From positions 1 to 64,000 of the forward strand of contig DATJBF010000073.1 in assembly GCA_035515475.1 (NCBI GenBank): a DNA stretch of 64,000 nt, in the 5' to 3' direction. Numbering within the stretch: position 1 is the first letter of the stretch; each line of letters begins with the position of its first letter. The notes beneath the pieces are model-generated. The model saw nothing but the letters and a program-made list of their open reading frames with translations, made no database searches and was not told where the DNA came from. A program made the translations under genes and the position numbers. Shown piece by piece: positions 47,271 through 56,016 of this stretch. The stretch comes from DATJBF01 sp035515475 (GTDB lineage Bacteria > Verrucomicrobiota > Verrucomicrobiia > Palsa-1439).

Positions 47271-48719
47271 ATGTCCATCATCAAATTTGGCACCTCTGGT
47301 TGGCGGGGAATCATCAGCGACGCATTCACCTTCGGGAATGTGGAGTTGGCCGCCCACGCCATTGCGCAGCATTTGAATGAGAATCCGCCGCGCGACGCGA
47401 AGAGGCTGCTGATCGTGGGGCATGACACCCGTTTTCTGTCTCGCGAGTTCGCCAGGCGTTGCGCGGGAGTCATCGCCAGCCACGGCTTCGAGGTGTTGTT
47501 GACCGACCGCGACGCGCCCACACCGGTGATTTCGCATTCGATCCGGGTCCACCGGGCCGCGGGTGGCATCAACATCACCGCCAGCCACAATCCATTTGAA
47601 TGGAACGGGCTGAAGTTCAACGAGGCGAACGGCGCGCCGAGTTCGCCCGAGACCGCAAAGGCGATCGAGACGAAGGCGGAAGTGCTCGGTTCCCGGTTTC
47701 CGGTCCTCAGTTCGATACGGAAGGTGGCGGCGGGGCGCGGACCCGGAGCCGCAAGTCTCCGGTCGCGAATCAAGGAGTTCGATCCCCGGCCGAAGTATTT
47801 CGCCCAACTCAGGAAACTCATAAACTTCGCGGCACTGGCGAAGCGGCCGAACGCGGCGGTGGTCGATCTGATGTTCGGGACGGGCCGCGGTTACCTCGAC
47901 GAACTGCTGGCGAACCGCGGCGGTTGGACGGTCGACGCCCTCCACGGCGAAGTGGATCCTCTCTTCGGCGATGGGCACCCCGAGCCGATCAGGGAGCACC
48001 TGGGCGAGTTGCTGGCGCGCCTGAAGAAATCACGGGCCGCGCTCGGCTTGGGGCTCGATCCCGATGCGGACCGGTTTGCCATTGTCGATCGCGACGGCAC
48101 GTTCATCAACGCCAACCAGATTTTGGCGTTGGCGCTCCATCATTTGGCCGGAAACCGCAAGTGGACCGGGGCGGTGGTGCGGACCGTGGCGACGAGTCAT
48201 TTGGTGGATGCGGTGGCCGCTGAGTTCGGGGTGAAAGTGCGCGAGACGCCGGTCGGATTCAAGTACATCGGCGCGGTGATGGAGACCGAACCGGTCATCG
48301 TCGGGGGCGAGGAGAGCGGTGGCCTGAGCGTGAAAGGACACGTGCCCGAGAAGGACGGCATTCTCGCATGCCTGTTGATGGCCGAGTTGGTCGCGTACGA
48401 AGGCAAGGCGCTCGGCAAAATCCTGAAGGAAATTCAGACGAAAGCGGGCGGGATCATCAGCGATCGCATTAACCTGCAGGTGACGTCCGAGCGGAAGGAG
48501 AAATTGTTGCAGCGGTTTGCCAGTGGGCTGAAGCGGTTCGCCGGACGGAAAGTTACGGATACCGTTACGACCGACGGCCACAAATTCCTGCTCGGGGATG
48601 GTTGCTGGGTGATGTTCCGCGCCTCGGGCACGGAACCCGTTTTCCGGTGCTACCTCGAAGCCCGAACGAGGGATCAAATGGCCGGATTCCGTCGGGCCGC
48701 ATGGGAGTTGGTGAAATGA
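47271..48719 (+). CDS. Phosphoglucomutase/phosphomannomutase
   Basis: The 482-residue alpha-D-phosphohexomutase begins with KFGTSGWRG. The phosphoserine loop is GINITASHNPFEWNG, the metal loop GLDPDADRFA, the sugar loop GGEESGGLS and the phosphate-binding loop FRASGTEPVFRCYLE. It interconverts hexose 1- and 6-phosphates for glycogen or envelope sugars; glucose versus mannose specificity is not readable. ATG 47271 gives the usual N-terminus. It overlaps the next gene by ATGA. Confidence 0.93.
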   Translation: MSIIKFGTSGWRGIISDAFTFGNVELAAHAIAQHLNENPPRDAKRLLIVGHDTRFLSREFARRCAGVIASHGFEVLLTDRDAPTPVISHSIRVHRAAGGINITASHNPFEWNGLKFNEANGAPSSPETAKAIETKAEVLGSRFPVLSSIRKVAAGRGPGAASLRSRIKEFDPRPKYFAQLRKLINFAALAKRPNAAVVDLMFGTGRGYLDELLANRGGWTVDALHGEVDPLFGDGHPEPIREHLGELLARLKKSRAALGLGLDPDADRFAIVDRDGTFINANQILALALHHLAGNRKWTGAVVRTVATSHLVDAVAAEFGVKVRETPVGFKYIGAVMETEPVIVGGEESGGLSVKGHVPEKDGILACLLMAELVAYEGKALGKILKEIQTKAGGIISDRINLQVTSERKEKLLQRFASGLKRFAGRKVTDTVTTDGHKFLLGDGCWVMFRASGTEPVFRCYLEARTRDQMAGFRRAAWELVK

Positions 48720-49411
48720 CGAATCTCCGACGGCGCTGGCCGACCCGAATTCTGGCGGCACTGGTCGCGGCGGTGCCGGTGCTGGCGCTGCACGCCACCG
48801 AGGTTCGCAGTGACGATGTCATTTACCTGGCGGAATGGGGCCCGCCGTCCTTGCGCCTGAAGGCGCTGTATCGCACCCCGCTTACGTCGACGCGCGACCG
48901 GCGGAGCATGATCGCCTACCTCGCGGAAGGACAGCCGGTCGAGGTCATCGGCTTGGGCGACAAGCAGGATTACGTCAAGGCGCGCGTGGCGATGGGCCCC
49001 GTACAAGGGTGGGTCGATGCCGACGCGTTGGAGGCTCCGTCCACGGAGTTTATTGCCCGGCTGCGCGACCGTCGGCAGAAGGCGGAGGCGCATCGGGATT
49101 TGATCGAACGCCACGAGGTGGTTACCGGCATGACCCGGGCCGAAGTGCGCGCCAGTCTTGGCAAGCCGGACCGCGTATTGCGGCAGCGTACGGAGCCGGG
49201 CGACAAGGAACAATGGGTCTACATCACCTACAAATACCTGCCGCATTACGGCCAGCGCGACGACGCGGCCGGGCAACCGCGACCGGTGGTGAGCTACCGG
49301 CGGGTACAGGCGGGCCAGAAGGTCATCAGGTTCCTCAACGACGAGGTCGTCGGGATTGGCGACGAGCCGACGGAATCATCGACCGCGCCGCCGACTGCTG
49401 CCGCGCCTTGA
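48716..49411 (+). CDS. Secreted SH3-like domain protein
   Basis: The 231-residue protein has an N-terminal signal peptide (about 1-31) and an SH3b-like stretch (about 45-110; LKALYRTPL, GQPVEVIGLGDKQDYVKARVAMGPVQGWVDADAL). A second part (about 130-215) contains VVTGMTRAEVRASLGKPDRVL, a motif like the SmpA/OmlA-type beta-alpha lipoproteins. It is probably periplasmic and may bind peptidoglycan. Coupled to the mutase gene by ATGA. Confidence 0.7.
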   Translation: MTNLRRRWPTRILAALVAAVPVLALHATEVRSDDVIYLAEWGPPSLRLKALYRTPLTSTRDRRSMIAYLAEGQPVEVIGLGDKQDYVKARVAMGPVQGWVDADALEAPSTEFIARLRDRRQKAEAHRDLIERHEVVTGMTRAEVRASLGKPDRVLRQRTEPGDKEQWVYITYKYLPHYGQRDDAAGQPRPVVSYRRVQAGQKVIRFLNDEVVGIGDEPTESSTAPPTAAAP

Positions 49412-49488
49412 AGGATGCACTTGATTCACCCCGCGGCTGGCCGTATCGTAGGCGGGTCGCACGACCCAAACATTGTAAAAGAAACGTT

Positions 49489-50823
49489 ATGACCATAAGA
49501 CGCGTTACCATTGCTATCATCATAGTTCTTCTGGGGATCAACCTCGTCGTCGCCACGCGGATTTACTCGGAGGCCGCGACCAGACAGGACAAGGACAACC
49601 CGTATACCGAGATGGAACTCATCACGAGAGTGATGGAGTTGATCCGCAAAGAGTATGTGGACGCGGATAAGGCGACCTACACGAACCTGACGTACGGCGC
49701 GTTGAAAGGCATGCTTAATTCGCTCGACCCGCACAGCCAGTTCATGGAACCCCAAGTCTATCAGGATATGAGGGAGGACACCGAGGGCAAGTTTGGCGGC
49801 TTGGGGATTGTCATCAGTATGTCGAAGGAAGGGTTCCTCACGGTCGTCGCACCGATGGAGGGCACGCCCGGTGCCAAGGCCGGGTTGTTGCCCGGCGACC
49901 GCATCATCAAGATCGACGGCAAGATGACGGACAAACTGAGCCTGCAGGAAGCGGTGCGGCAGTTGCGCGGCGATCCGGGAACCAAGGTCACGATTACCAT
50001 ATTCCGATCCCGGGCCAAGGATCCCGGCGAGAAAATCAAGGACTACACCATCGAACGGGCCGAGATCAAGGTGGACAGTGTGAAGGACGCGAAGATTTTG
50101 ACCGATGGCATCGGCTACGTGCGGATCACGCAGTTCAACGAACCCACGGCTGACGAATTCGAGAAGGCGCTCACCAAGCTCGAAGGGGAAGGGATGAACG
50201 CCTTGATTCTCGACTTGCGCAACAATCCCGGCGGCCTGCTCGAATCGGCCCGCCAGGTGGCGAGCAAATTCGTGCCCGCGGGCGATCTGATCGTGTCCAC
50301 GGAAGGCCGTGACCCCGCACAGAAGAGCGTCTATCGCTCCGACCGTGGGAAGAAACGGCTCAGCATGCCGTTGGTCCTCCTCGTGAACGAGGGCAGCGCC
50401 AGCGGCAGTGAAATCGTGGCGGGAGCGCTTCAAGACCTCCGGCGCGCGGTGCTGGTGGGCGAAACAACCTTCGGCAAAGGTTCCGTCCAGAGCGTGCTCG
50501 CGCTGCCGGACGGATCGGCCATGCGGTTGACCACCGCGAAATATTACACGCCCAGCCATAAGGTGATCAACGAACACGGCGTGACGCCCGACATTCTGGT
50601 GCCCATCTCGGAAGAAGACGAACGCAAGCTGCTGGAGCAGCGCGCCCGGGCCGGTGTGCCTCAGGACGCACTTGCGGAAAAAGTCGAACCGATCGCTGAC
50701 GTGCAACTCGACCGCGCGATTGACGTGATCAAGGGCGTCAAACTCTTCGCCCGGCAGTCGAAGCTGGCGAAGCAAAACGGCAATGTCGCGACGGCGATGA
50801 CCGCGGCCGCAGCCACGCCCTAA
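49489..50823 (+). CDS. ctpA: C-terminal processing protease (S41, CtpA)
   Basis: The 444-residue periplasmic protease has one N-terminal anchor or signal (about 4-26), a PDZ domain (about 105-190; GLGIVISMSKEG, GLLPGDRIIKIDG) and the S41 catalytic domain. The catalytic Ser is in NEGSASGSEIVAGAL and the Lys in TFGKGSVQ, 25 residues later. LRNNPGGLL is the conserved core. Family members trim the C-termini of envelope proteins and peptidoglycan hydrolases. Confidence 0.94.
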   Translation: MTIRRVTIAIIIVLLGINLVVATRIYSEAATRQDKDNPYTEMELITRVMELIRKEYVDADKATYTNLTYGALKGMLNSLDPHSQFMEPQVYQDMREDTEGKFGGLGIVISMSKEGFLTVVAPMEGTPGAKAGLLPGDRIIKIDGKMTDKLSLQEAVRQLRGDPGTKVTITIFRSRAKDPGEKIKDYTIERAEIKVDSVKDAKILTDGIGYVRITQFNEPTADEFEKALTKLEGEGMNALILDLRNNPGGLLESARQVASKFVPAGDLIVSTEGRDPAQKSVYRSDRGKKRLSMPLVLLVNEGSASGSEIVAGALQDLRRAVLVGETTFGKGSVQSVLALPDGSAMRLTTAKYYTPSHKVINEHGVTPDILVPISEEDERKLLEQRARAGVPQDALAEKVEPIADVQLDRAIDVIKGVKLFARQSKLAKQNGNVATAMTAAAATP

Positions 50824-50857
50824 ATCGCGTCGCACTCATGGCTCGCGGTTGGGAACC

Positions 50858-51907
50858 GTGAAAATACTGGGCGTCGAGACCTCTTGCGACGAAACGTCCG
50901 CCGCCGTCGTGCGGGAGGGCCACGAAATCCTGTCGAACATCGTCAGCTCGCAAATCGCCCTCCATCGCCCGTACGGGGGTGTCGTGCCCGAATTGGCGTC
51001 GCGCAATCATTTGCAGTTGATCGACGCGGTCATCCGGGAGGCGCTCGCGGAATCCCACAGTCCCATCGAGCAGATTGACGCCGTGGCGGCCACGTACGCT
51101 CCCGGGCTGGCGTCGTCGCTCCTGATCGGTCTCAACGCGGCCAAAGGGATTGCGTTCGCCGCCGGCAGGCCATTCATCGGCATCAATCATCTCGAAGCGC
51201 ATTTGTACTCGCCACTGCTCGTCCCGCCTTGGAACTCTTCAACTCTTCAACGTTTCAACGATTTGTTTCCCATGATCTCGCTGATTGTCTCGGGCGGTCA
51301 TACGATCTTGGCGCGCGCGACGGCCATCGGTGAGCACGAAATCCTTGGCCAGACAGTTGACGACGCCGCTGGCGAGGCGTTCGACAAGGTGGCGAAGCTC
51401 CTCGGGCTGGGTTATCCCGGCGGTCCCGAGATCGAGCGGCTCGCCGCGCAGGGAGATCCTGCCGCCATCGCGTTTCCGCGGAGCATGCTTCAGGATCCGA
51501 CGTACAACTTCAGTTTCAGCGGCCTCAAAACGGCCGTGCTGTACTATTTGCGAAAGCACCCGTCGTCGGTCGCCGATCACCAGTTACTGGCCGACATCTG
51601 CGCGAGCTTTCAGGAGGCCATCGTGGATGTCCTCGTCGGCAAAATGATTCGCGCGGCAACGGAGTTCGACGTGACAACTCTGAGCGCCTCGGGCGGCGTC
51701 TCGGTCAATCGCCGGTTCCGCGAAAAGCTGGGGAGCGAATGCACCCGGCGCGGCTGGCAACTGCTGCTGGCGCCGCCGGGTTTGTGCACGGACAACGCCG
51801 CGATGATCGCCGCATTGGCGTATCACAAGCTCCGGGATGGCCAACGGAGCGAGTACGCGCTTGATGTTTTCCCGTCGATCGGGTTGGGTAGGGGGACCAT
51901 TCGATGA
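50858..51907 (+). CDS. tsaD: tRNA threonylcarbamoyladenosine transferase TsaD
   Basis: The 349-residue Kae1-type enzyme transfers threonylcarbamoyl to A37 of ANN-decoding tRNAs. The N-terminal ILGVETSCDETSAAVV, the iron-binding HLEAH in INHLEAHLYSP, VSGGHT and the C-terminal CTDNAAMIAALAY are all present. Between SPLLVPP and FPMISLIVSGG there is an insertion of about 12 residues, encoded partly by an 8-bp tandem repeat. Start is GTG 50858 (VKILGVETSC); TTG 50849 is open upstream. It overlaps the M24 gene by ATGA. Confidence 0.95.
   Translation: MKILGVETSCDETSAAVVREGHEILSNIVSSQIALHRPYGGVVPELASRNHLQLIDAVIREALAESHSPIEQIDAVAATYAPGLASSLLIGLNAAKGIAFAAGRPFIGINHLEAHLYSPLLVPPWNSSTLQRFNDLFPMISLIVSGGHTILARATAIGEHEILGQTVDDAAGEAFDKVAKLLGLGYPGGPEIERLAAQGDPAAIAFPRSMLQDPTYNFSFSGLKTAVLYYLRKHPSSVADHQLLADICASFQEAIVDVLVGKMIRAATEFDVTTLSASGGVSVNRRFREKLGSECTRRGWQLLLAPPGLCTDNAAMIAALAYHKLRDGQRSEYALDVFPSIGLGRGTIR
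51233..51260 (+). repeat. Three-unit 8-bp tandem repeat inside tsaD
   Basis: AACTCTTC AACTCTTC AACGTTTC AACG is a tandem octamer, two perfect and one variant copy. Three units (24 bases) keep the reading frame and encode residues within the tsaD insertion. Confidence 0.85.
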
Positions 51908-53019
51908 AAGCACGCCTGATCGTTGCCGATAGCGAACGCGACGCGAACATGCTGTATGCGACCGGGATGTTCGTGCCCGACCCGTTCATTTGGTTTGCGG
52001 TGCGGGGCACGAGTTGCGTGGTGATGAGCGACCTGGAGATCGACCGCGCCCGGAAACAGGCCACCGTCGACCGGGTGCTCTCGTACACGCATTATCACCG
52101 CCGCCTCAGGCGCCAGGGCGTTCGCGAGCCGCGATTCAGCGACGTGCTAAACTGCGTCCTGCGCGATTTCCGCATCCGTCAGGTCGAGGTGCCCGCCAGT
52201 TTTCCGATTGGCCTGGTAAAGAAGCTGCGGGGCGTTCGTGTGGCGGTAAAGCCAGATCCCTTTTTCCCCAATCGCGAGATCAAGACGCCATCGGAAATCG
52301 CCCGGCTTGCCGCCGCGATGCGATTGTCCGAAGACGGAATGCGCGCGGCAATAGACCTTCTGCGGAAGAGCCGGATTGGCCGCGCTGGATTCCTCTACCG
52401 GCAGAAACGGAAACTCACGGCGGAGGACGTCCGGGGCGCGGTCGACTCGACGATCGCCGGTCTGGGCGGAATCGCGGCCCACACGATTGTGGCCTGCGGC
52501 AACCAGGGCTGCGACCCGCATGAGACAGGACATGGCCCGTTGCGGGCCCACGCGTCGATCATCGTCGACATTTTTCCGCGGGACATGAAATCCGGTTATT
52601 TCGGCGATATTACGCGGACGGTTGTCCGTGGTCGCGCCAGCGAGGCGGTGAAGCGCCTGTATGCCCTGGTCGGGAACGCGCAGGCGCTGGCGTTCCGGAA
52701 GCTGCGCACCGGTATCAACGGTAAGGACGTTCACGACGCGATTCAGAAACTGTTTGCGGATGCAGGCTACAAGACGGGCCGGGTCCGCGGGCGGATGCAG
52801 GGATTTTTTCACGGCACGGGGCACGGTCTCGGACTGGAAGTGCACGAGCGACCGCGCGTGAGCACCGTGTCGGAGATATTGCGGGCCGGTCACGTGGTGA
52901 CGGTTGAGCCCGGATTGTACTACTGGGGCGTGGGTGGCGTGCGGCTGGAAGATGTGGCCGTTATTGGCGACCGCACTGCCCGAAACCTCACCGTGTTCCC
53001 GAAGCAACTTGAGATTTAG
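51904..53019 (+). CDS. M24 family metallopeptidase (Xaa-Pro aminopeptidase-like)
   Basis: The 371-residue protein has a creatinase-like N-terminal domain (1-130) and a pita-bread catalytic domain. All five metal ligands can be read: D in IIVDIFPRD, D in FGDITRT, H in FHGTGHGLG, E in TVEPGLYY and E in VRLEDV. It should remove N-terminal residues before proline or a related dipeptide bond. ATG overlaps the tsaD stop. Confidence 0.93.
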   Translation: MKARLIVADSERDANMLYATGMFVPDPFIWFAVRGTSCVVMSDLEIDRARKQATVDRVLSYTHYHRRLRRQGVREPRFSDVLNCVLRDFRIRQVEVPASFPIGLVKKLRGVRVAVKPDPFFPNREIKTPSEIARLAAAMRLSEDGMRAAIDLLRKSRIGRAGFLYRQKRKLTAEDVRGAVDSTIAGLGGIAAHTIVACGNQGCDPHETGHGPLRAHASIIVDIFPRDMKSGYFGDITRTVVRGRASEAVKRLYALVGNAQALAFRKLRTGINGKDVHDAIQKLFADAGYKTGRVRGRMQGFFHGTGHGLGLEVHERPRVSTVSEILRAGHVVTVEPGLYYWGVGGVRLEDVAVIGDRTARNLTVFPKQLEI

Positions 53020-53087
53020 AGGGCGGTTCCGCTTGAACGTACGCCACCAGTGTGTAATCTAAGGGCAGCAGGAGCAGACTGACTGTA

Positions 53088-53768
53088 ATGTTGAATTCAG
53101 GAATCACCTTTTTGCTGGTCATTTTCGCGGCCATCGTCGCCGTGATCGCGCAGGTGCGCGTCACGTCGGTCGTCAACCGTTTCTCGCGGGTGAGGACCCG
53201 CCGCGGCGTCACGGGGGCGGAAGTGGCTCAGGAGATTTTGAACGACGCGGGTATTCACGACGTGGAAATCACCCGGGCGCAGTCGTTTCTGGGCGACCAT
53301 TACGATCCGACCAAGAAACAATTGTGTTTGTCGCCGGGCGTTTATGACAGCGATTCGGTGGCGGCGGTCGGGATTGCCGCACATGAGACAGGCCACGCCA
53401 TCCAGCATGCGCAAGCCTATGCGCCGCTCAAGGCGCGCATGGCGATCGTGCCGGCCACCATGTTCGCGTCGCAATTGCTCCCGCTGGTTGTGATCGGCGG
53501 CATCTGGTTTCAGATCATGGCGCTGGTCAGTCTGGGCATCGTGGTCTACGCGATTATGACCGTCTTTCAATTGATCACGCTGCCCGTGGAATTCGATGCG
53601 AGTCACCGTGCGAAACAGATTCTGTTGCGGAGCGGGATGGTTTCCACGCAGGAAGCCGACGGGGTCAACCGCGTGCTGAACGCGGCCGCGTGGACGTATG
53701 TGGCGGCGTTCATCTCCTCGTTGGCGTGGCTGCTGCAGTTGCTCGCCATCCGCAGTTCCCGCGATTGA
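53088..53768 (+). CDS. YugP-like membrane zinc metallopeptidase
   Basis: The 226-residue protein has an N-terminal helix (about 5-25), the zinc site AAHETGHAIQH (HExxH, about 98-107) and two to three further membrane helices. It keeps the YugP family hallmarks GVTGAEVAQEIL, SFLGDHYDP and LSPGVYDS, and a second conserved element LPVEFDASHRAKQIL. Function is unknown in the family, probably membrane-protein quality control. Confidence 0.9.
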   Translation: MLNSGITFLLVIFAAIVAVIAQVRVTSVVNRFSRVRTRRGVTGAEVAQEILNDAGIHDVEITRAQSFLGDHYDPTKKQLCLSPGVYDSDSVAAVGIAAHETGHAIQHAQAYAPLKARMAIVPATMFASQLLPLVVIGGIWFQIMALVSLGIVVYAIMTVFQLITLPVEFDASHRAKQILLRSGMVSTQEADGVNRVLNAAAWTYVAAFISSLAWLLQLLAIRSSRD

Positions 53769-53802
53769 AGCGGTCGGGTTTCGTCCACCGCTGAAAATTC
53801 TT

Positions 53803-53831
53803 TTGACAAGGCGAGGGGTGTTGTTTACGTT
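53803..53831 (+). promoter_or_regulatory. Probable sigma-70 promoter of the MFS gene
   Basis: TTGACA (53803-53808) is a perfect -35 box; at a 17-base spacer follows TACGTT (53826-53831), a partial -10 match. The position, 33 bases before the ATG, fits. Confidence 0.45.
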
Positions 53832-53863
53832 GGCCAGCGGCTTCTCACGGGACAGGACACTTA

Positions 53864-55246
53864 ATGGCTGAATCGCACACTGGTCATGTCATATCTCACA
53901 CGGGCCGGATTCGGTATCCGAAGGGTTTTCGCCCCCGCCGTGGCCTGAATTGGGTGAGCCTGGGGCTGATGTACGCCTCGTACTACGTGTGCCGCTACAA
54001 TTTCCGATTCGCCACGCCCGGGATGGTCGACGAGTTCAAGTTCGACAAGTTCCAGATATCCGCAATCCTCGGCGCGTGGTCGGTAGCCTACGGCTTCGGC
54101 CAACTCATCAACGGTCTGATTACCGACCGGATTGGTGGGAAGAGGGCCATGTTGTTCGGTGCGACGGCCACGATCATCCTCAATCTGATTTACGGGTTCG
54201 CTTCGTTCGTGGGGACATTCTCGACGTTCGCGCTCATCTGGCTGTTGAACGGCTATTTCCAGTCGTACGGCGCGCCGAGCATGGTCAAAATCAACGCCGC
54301 CTGGTTCAACCGGACCGAGCGGGGAACCTTTGCCGGCATTTTCGGGTTCATGATCCAGTTGGGGCAGGTCACGATCGGCGCGCTCGCACCGATCCTGTTG
54401 GCGGGGTTTACGATCGGCACGTGGACGGTCGCCCGAGGCGAGTGGCGCTGGCTGTTTCGGGTCCCGCCGTTGATTACCGCCCTGTGCGCGATCAACATGG
54501 CGATCTGTGCGAAAGAGACGCCGGAGGAAGCGGGGTGGCCCGGCCTCGTGCACGACGAGGTGGACTCCAGCGGTGGCGTCAGGATTGGTATCGCCGAGTG
54601 TTTCCGGCGCGTGTTTACCAATCCGTTGATCTGGTTTTACGCGGTGGCCTACGCCTGCACGGGGGCTGTTCGCAGCAGTTCCGACCAGTTGGCGGTGCTG
54701 TTTTTCGATGAAGTCCTGAAGCTGCGCATGGAGAACAAGCCGTTTGCCGAGATCTTCACGGTGACCTACGCGGTGCCCATGGTGGCCGTCATCGGCTCAC
54801 TCGTATCGGGAATCATTTCCGACAAGTTCTTCAAGGGCCATCGTTCGCCGGTGGCGATGGCGTTGTATTTCATTCAAGCCGTCCTCATCGGACTGGCGGC
54901 GCTGGTGTTCTATTCCGGGGCGATCCGGCCAACCGGGGTCGGCATCTTTCTGGGCTGCTTCTCCCTCATCCTGATTTCCCTCATGGTGAACTCGACGCAC
55001 TCGCTGGTCGGCGCGGCAGCGCCCATGGACATCGGCGGCCGCAAAATGGCAGGGTTCGCCTCCGGGGTAATCGATTCGTTCCAGTACTTTGGCATGACCA
55101 TTTTCCTCCCGGCGACGGGTTGGCTCATCGACCATTATGGATGGAGCGTGTGGTTTCCAACGATGGCCGCATTTGGAATCATTGGCGGGGTCGCCATGCT
55201 GCTGGTCATGCGCAAACAGCGAGCGCTCGGCCACTTCGACAATTAA
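53864..55246 (+). CDS. MFS transporter of the organophosphate:phosphate antiporter type
   Basis: The 460-residue carrier has about twelve membrane helices. The first loop (YASYYVCRYNFRFATPGM) has the RYNF-type signature of the GlpT/UhpT/UhpC group, and INGLITDRIGGKRAM is the MFS loop 2-3 motif. Substrate is likely glycerol-3-phosphate or a sugar phosphate exchanged for phosphate; a UhpC-like sensing role is also possible. The gene ends 4 bases into the convergent sdhB. Confidence 0.85.
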   Translation: MAESHTGHVISHTGRIRYPKGFRPRRGLNWVSLGLMYASYYVCRYNFRFATPGMVDEFKFDKFQISAILGAWSVAYGFGQLINGLITDRIGGKRAMLFGATATIILNLIYGFASFVGTFSTFALIWLLNGYFQSYGAPSMVKINAAWFNRTERGTFAGIFGFMIQLGQVTIGALAPILLAGFTIGTWTVARGEWRWLFRVPPLITALCAINMAICAKETPEEAGWPGLVHDEVDSSGGVRIGIAECFRRVFTNPLIWFYAVAYACTGAVRSSSDQLAVLFFDEVLKLRMENKPFAEIFTVTYAVPMVAVIGSLVSGIISDKFFKGHRSPVAMALYFIQAVLIGLAALVFYSGAIRPTGVGIFLGCFSLILISLMVNSTHSLVGAAAPMDIGGRKMAGFASGVIDSFQYFGMTIFLPATGWLIDHYGWSVWFPTMAAFGIIGGVAMLLVMRKQRALGHFDN

Positions 55247-56016
55247 TCGCTCGCCGGCGCCGCTTTCTTCGCTGGCGCCCGGAGCAGGGCGCCGAGGTAA
55301 TCCCGGTTCAGCTTGGCGATGAAATTCAGGCTGATCCCCTTCGGGCAAACGGCCTCACACGAGCCGGTGACGGTGCACGCGCCAAACCCTTCGTGATCCA
55401 TGGCGTCGACCATCGCCAACGCGCGGCGGTCCTTCTCGGGTTTGCCTTGCGGCAGCAGATTCAGATGCGACACCTTGGCGGCAACGAAGAGCATGGCGCT
55501 GGCGTTCTTGCAGGCCGCCACGCAGGCGCCGCAGCCGATACAAGCGGCGGCGTCCATGGCCAGGTCTGCATCCGGTTTGGGAACGAGGATCGCATTCCCA
55601 TCGGGCGCGGAGCCGGTAACGGCTGAGATGAATCCCCCGGCCCGGATGATGCGGTCGAACGCGCCGCGATCAATGACCAGATCCTTGATGAGGGGAAACG
55701 CCTTCGCCCGGAACGGTTCGACGGTAATGGTGTCCCCGTCCTCGAAACTGCGCAGGTAGGTCTGGCAGGTGGCGACCTTGTATTCGGGGCCGTGCGGCTC
55801 GCCGTTGATGACGCACGAACACATCCCACAAATGCCTTCGCGGCAGTCGTGGTCGAAGGCAATCGGATCGTCGCCGCGTTTGGTAATCTCCTCGTTGACG
55901 ACGTCGAGCATTTCGAGGAACGACATGTTCGGATTGAGGTTCGTGGCCTCGTACTCGACGAACCGTCCCGGGCTGCGGGCATCTGGTTGTCGCCACACTC
56001 GAAGCTTGACGTTCAT
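55243..56016 (-). CDS. sdhB: Succinate dehydrogenase/fumarate reductase iron-sulfur subunit
   Basis: The 257-residue subunit carries a [2Fe-2S] site (CREGICGMCSC), a [4Fe-4S] site (CIGCGACVAAC) and the final cluster ligands (CTVTGSCEAVCPKG). It passes electrons from the flavoprotein to the membrane cytochrome. ATG 56016 shares its A with the sdhA stop (TGATG), so translation is coupled. Gene order sdhC-sdhA-sdhB and lengths fit the type B, menaquinone-linked complex. Confidence 0.95.
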   Translation of the reverse strand: MNVKLRVWRQPDARSPGRFVEYEATNLNPNMSFLEMLDVVNEEITKRGDDPIAFDHDCREGICGMCSCVINGEPHGPEYKVATCQTYLRSFEDGDTITVEPFRAKAFPLIKDLVIDRGAFDRIIRAGGFISAVTGSAPDGNAILVPKPDADLAMDAAACIGCGACVAACKNASAMLFVAAKVSHLNLLPQGKPEKDRRALAMVDAMDHEGFGACTVTGSCEAVCPKGISLNFIAKLNRDYLGALLRAPAKKAAPASD

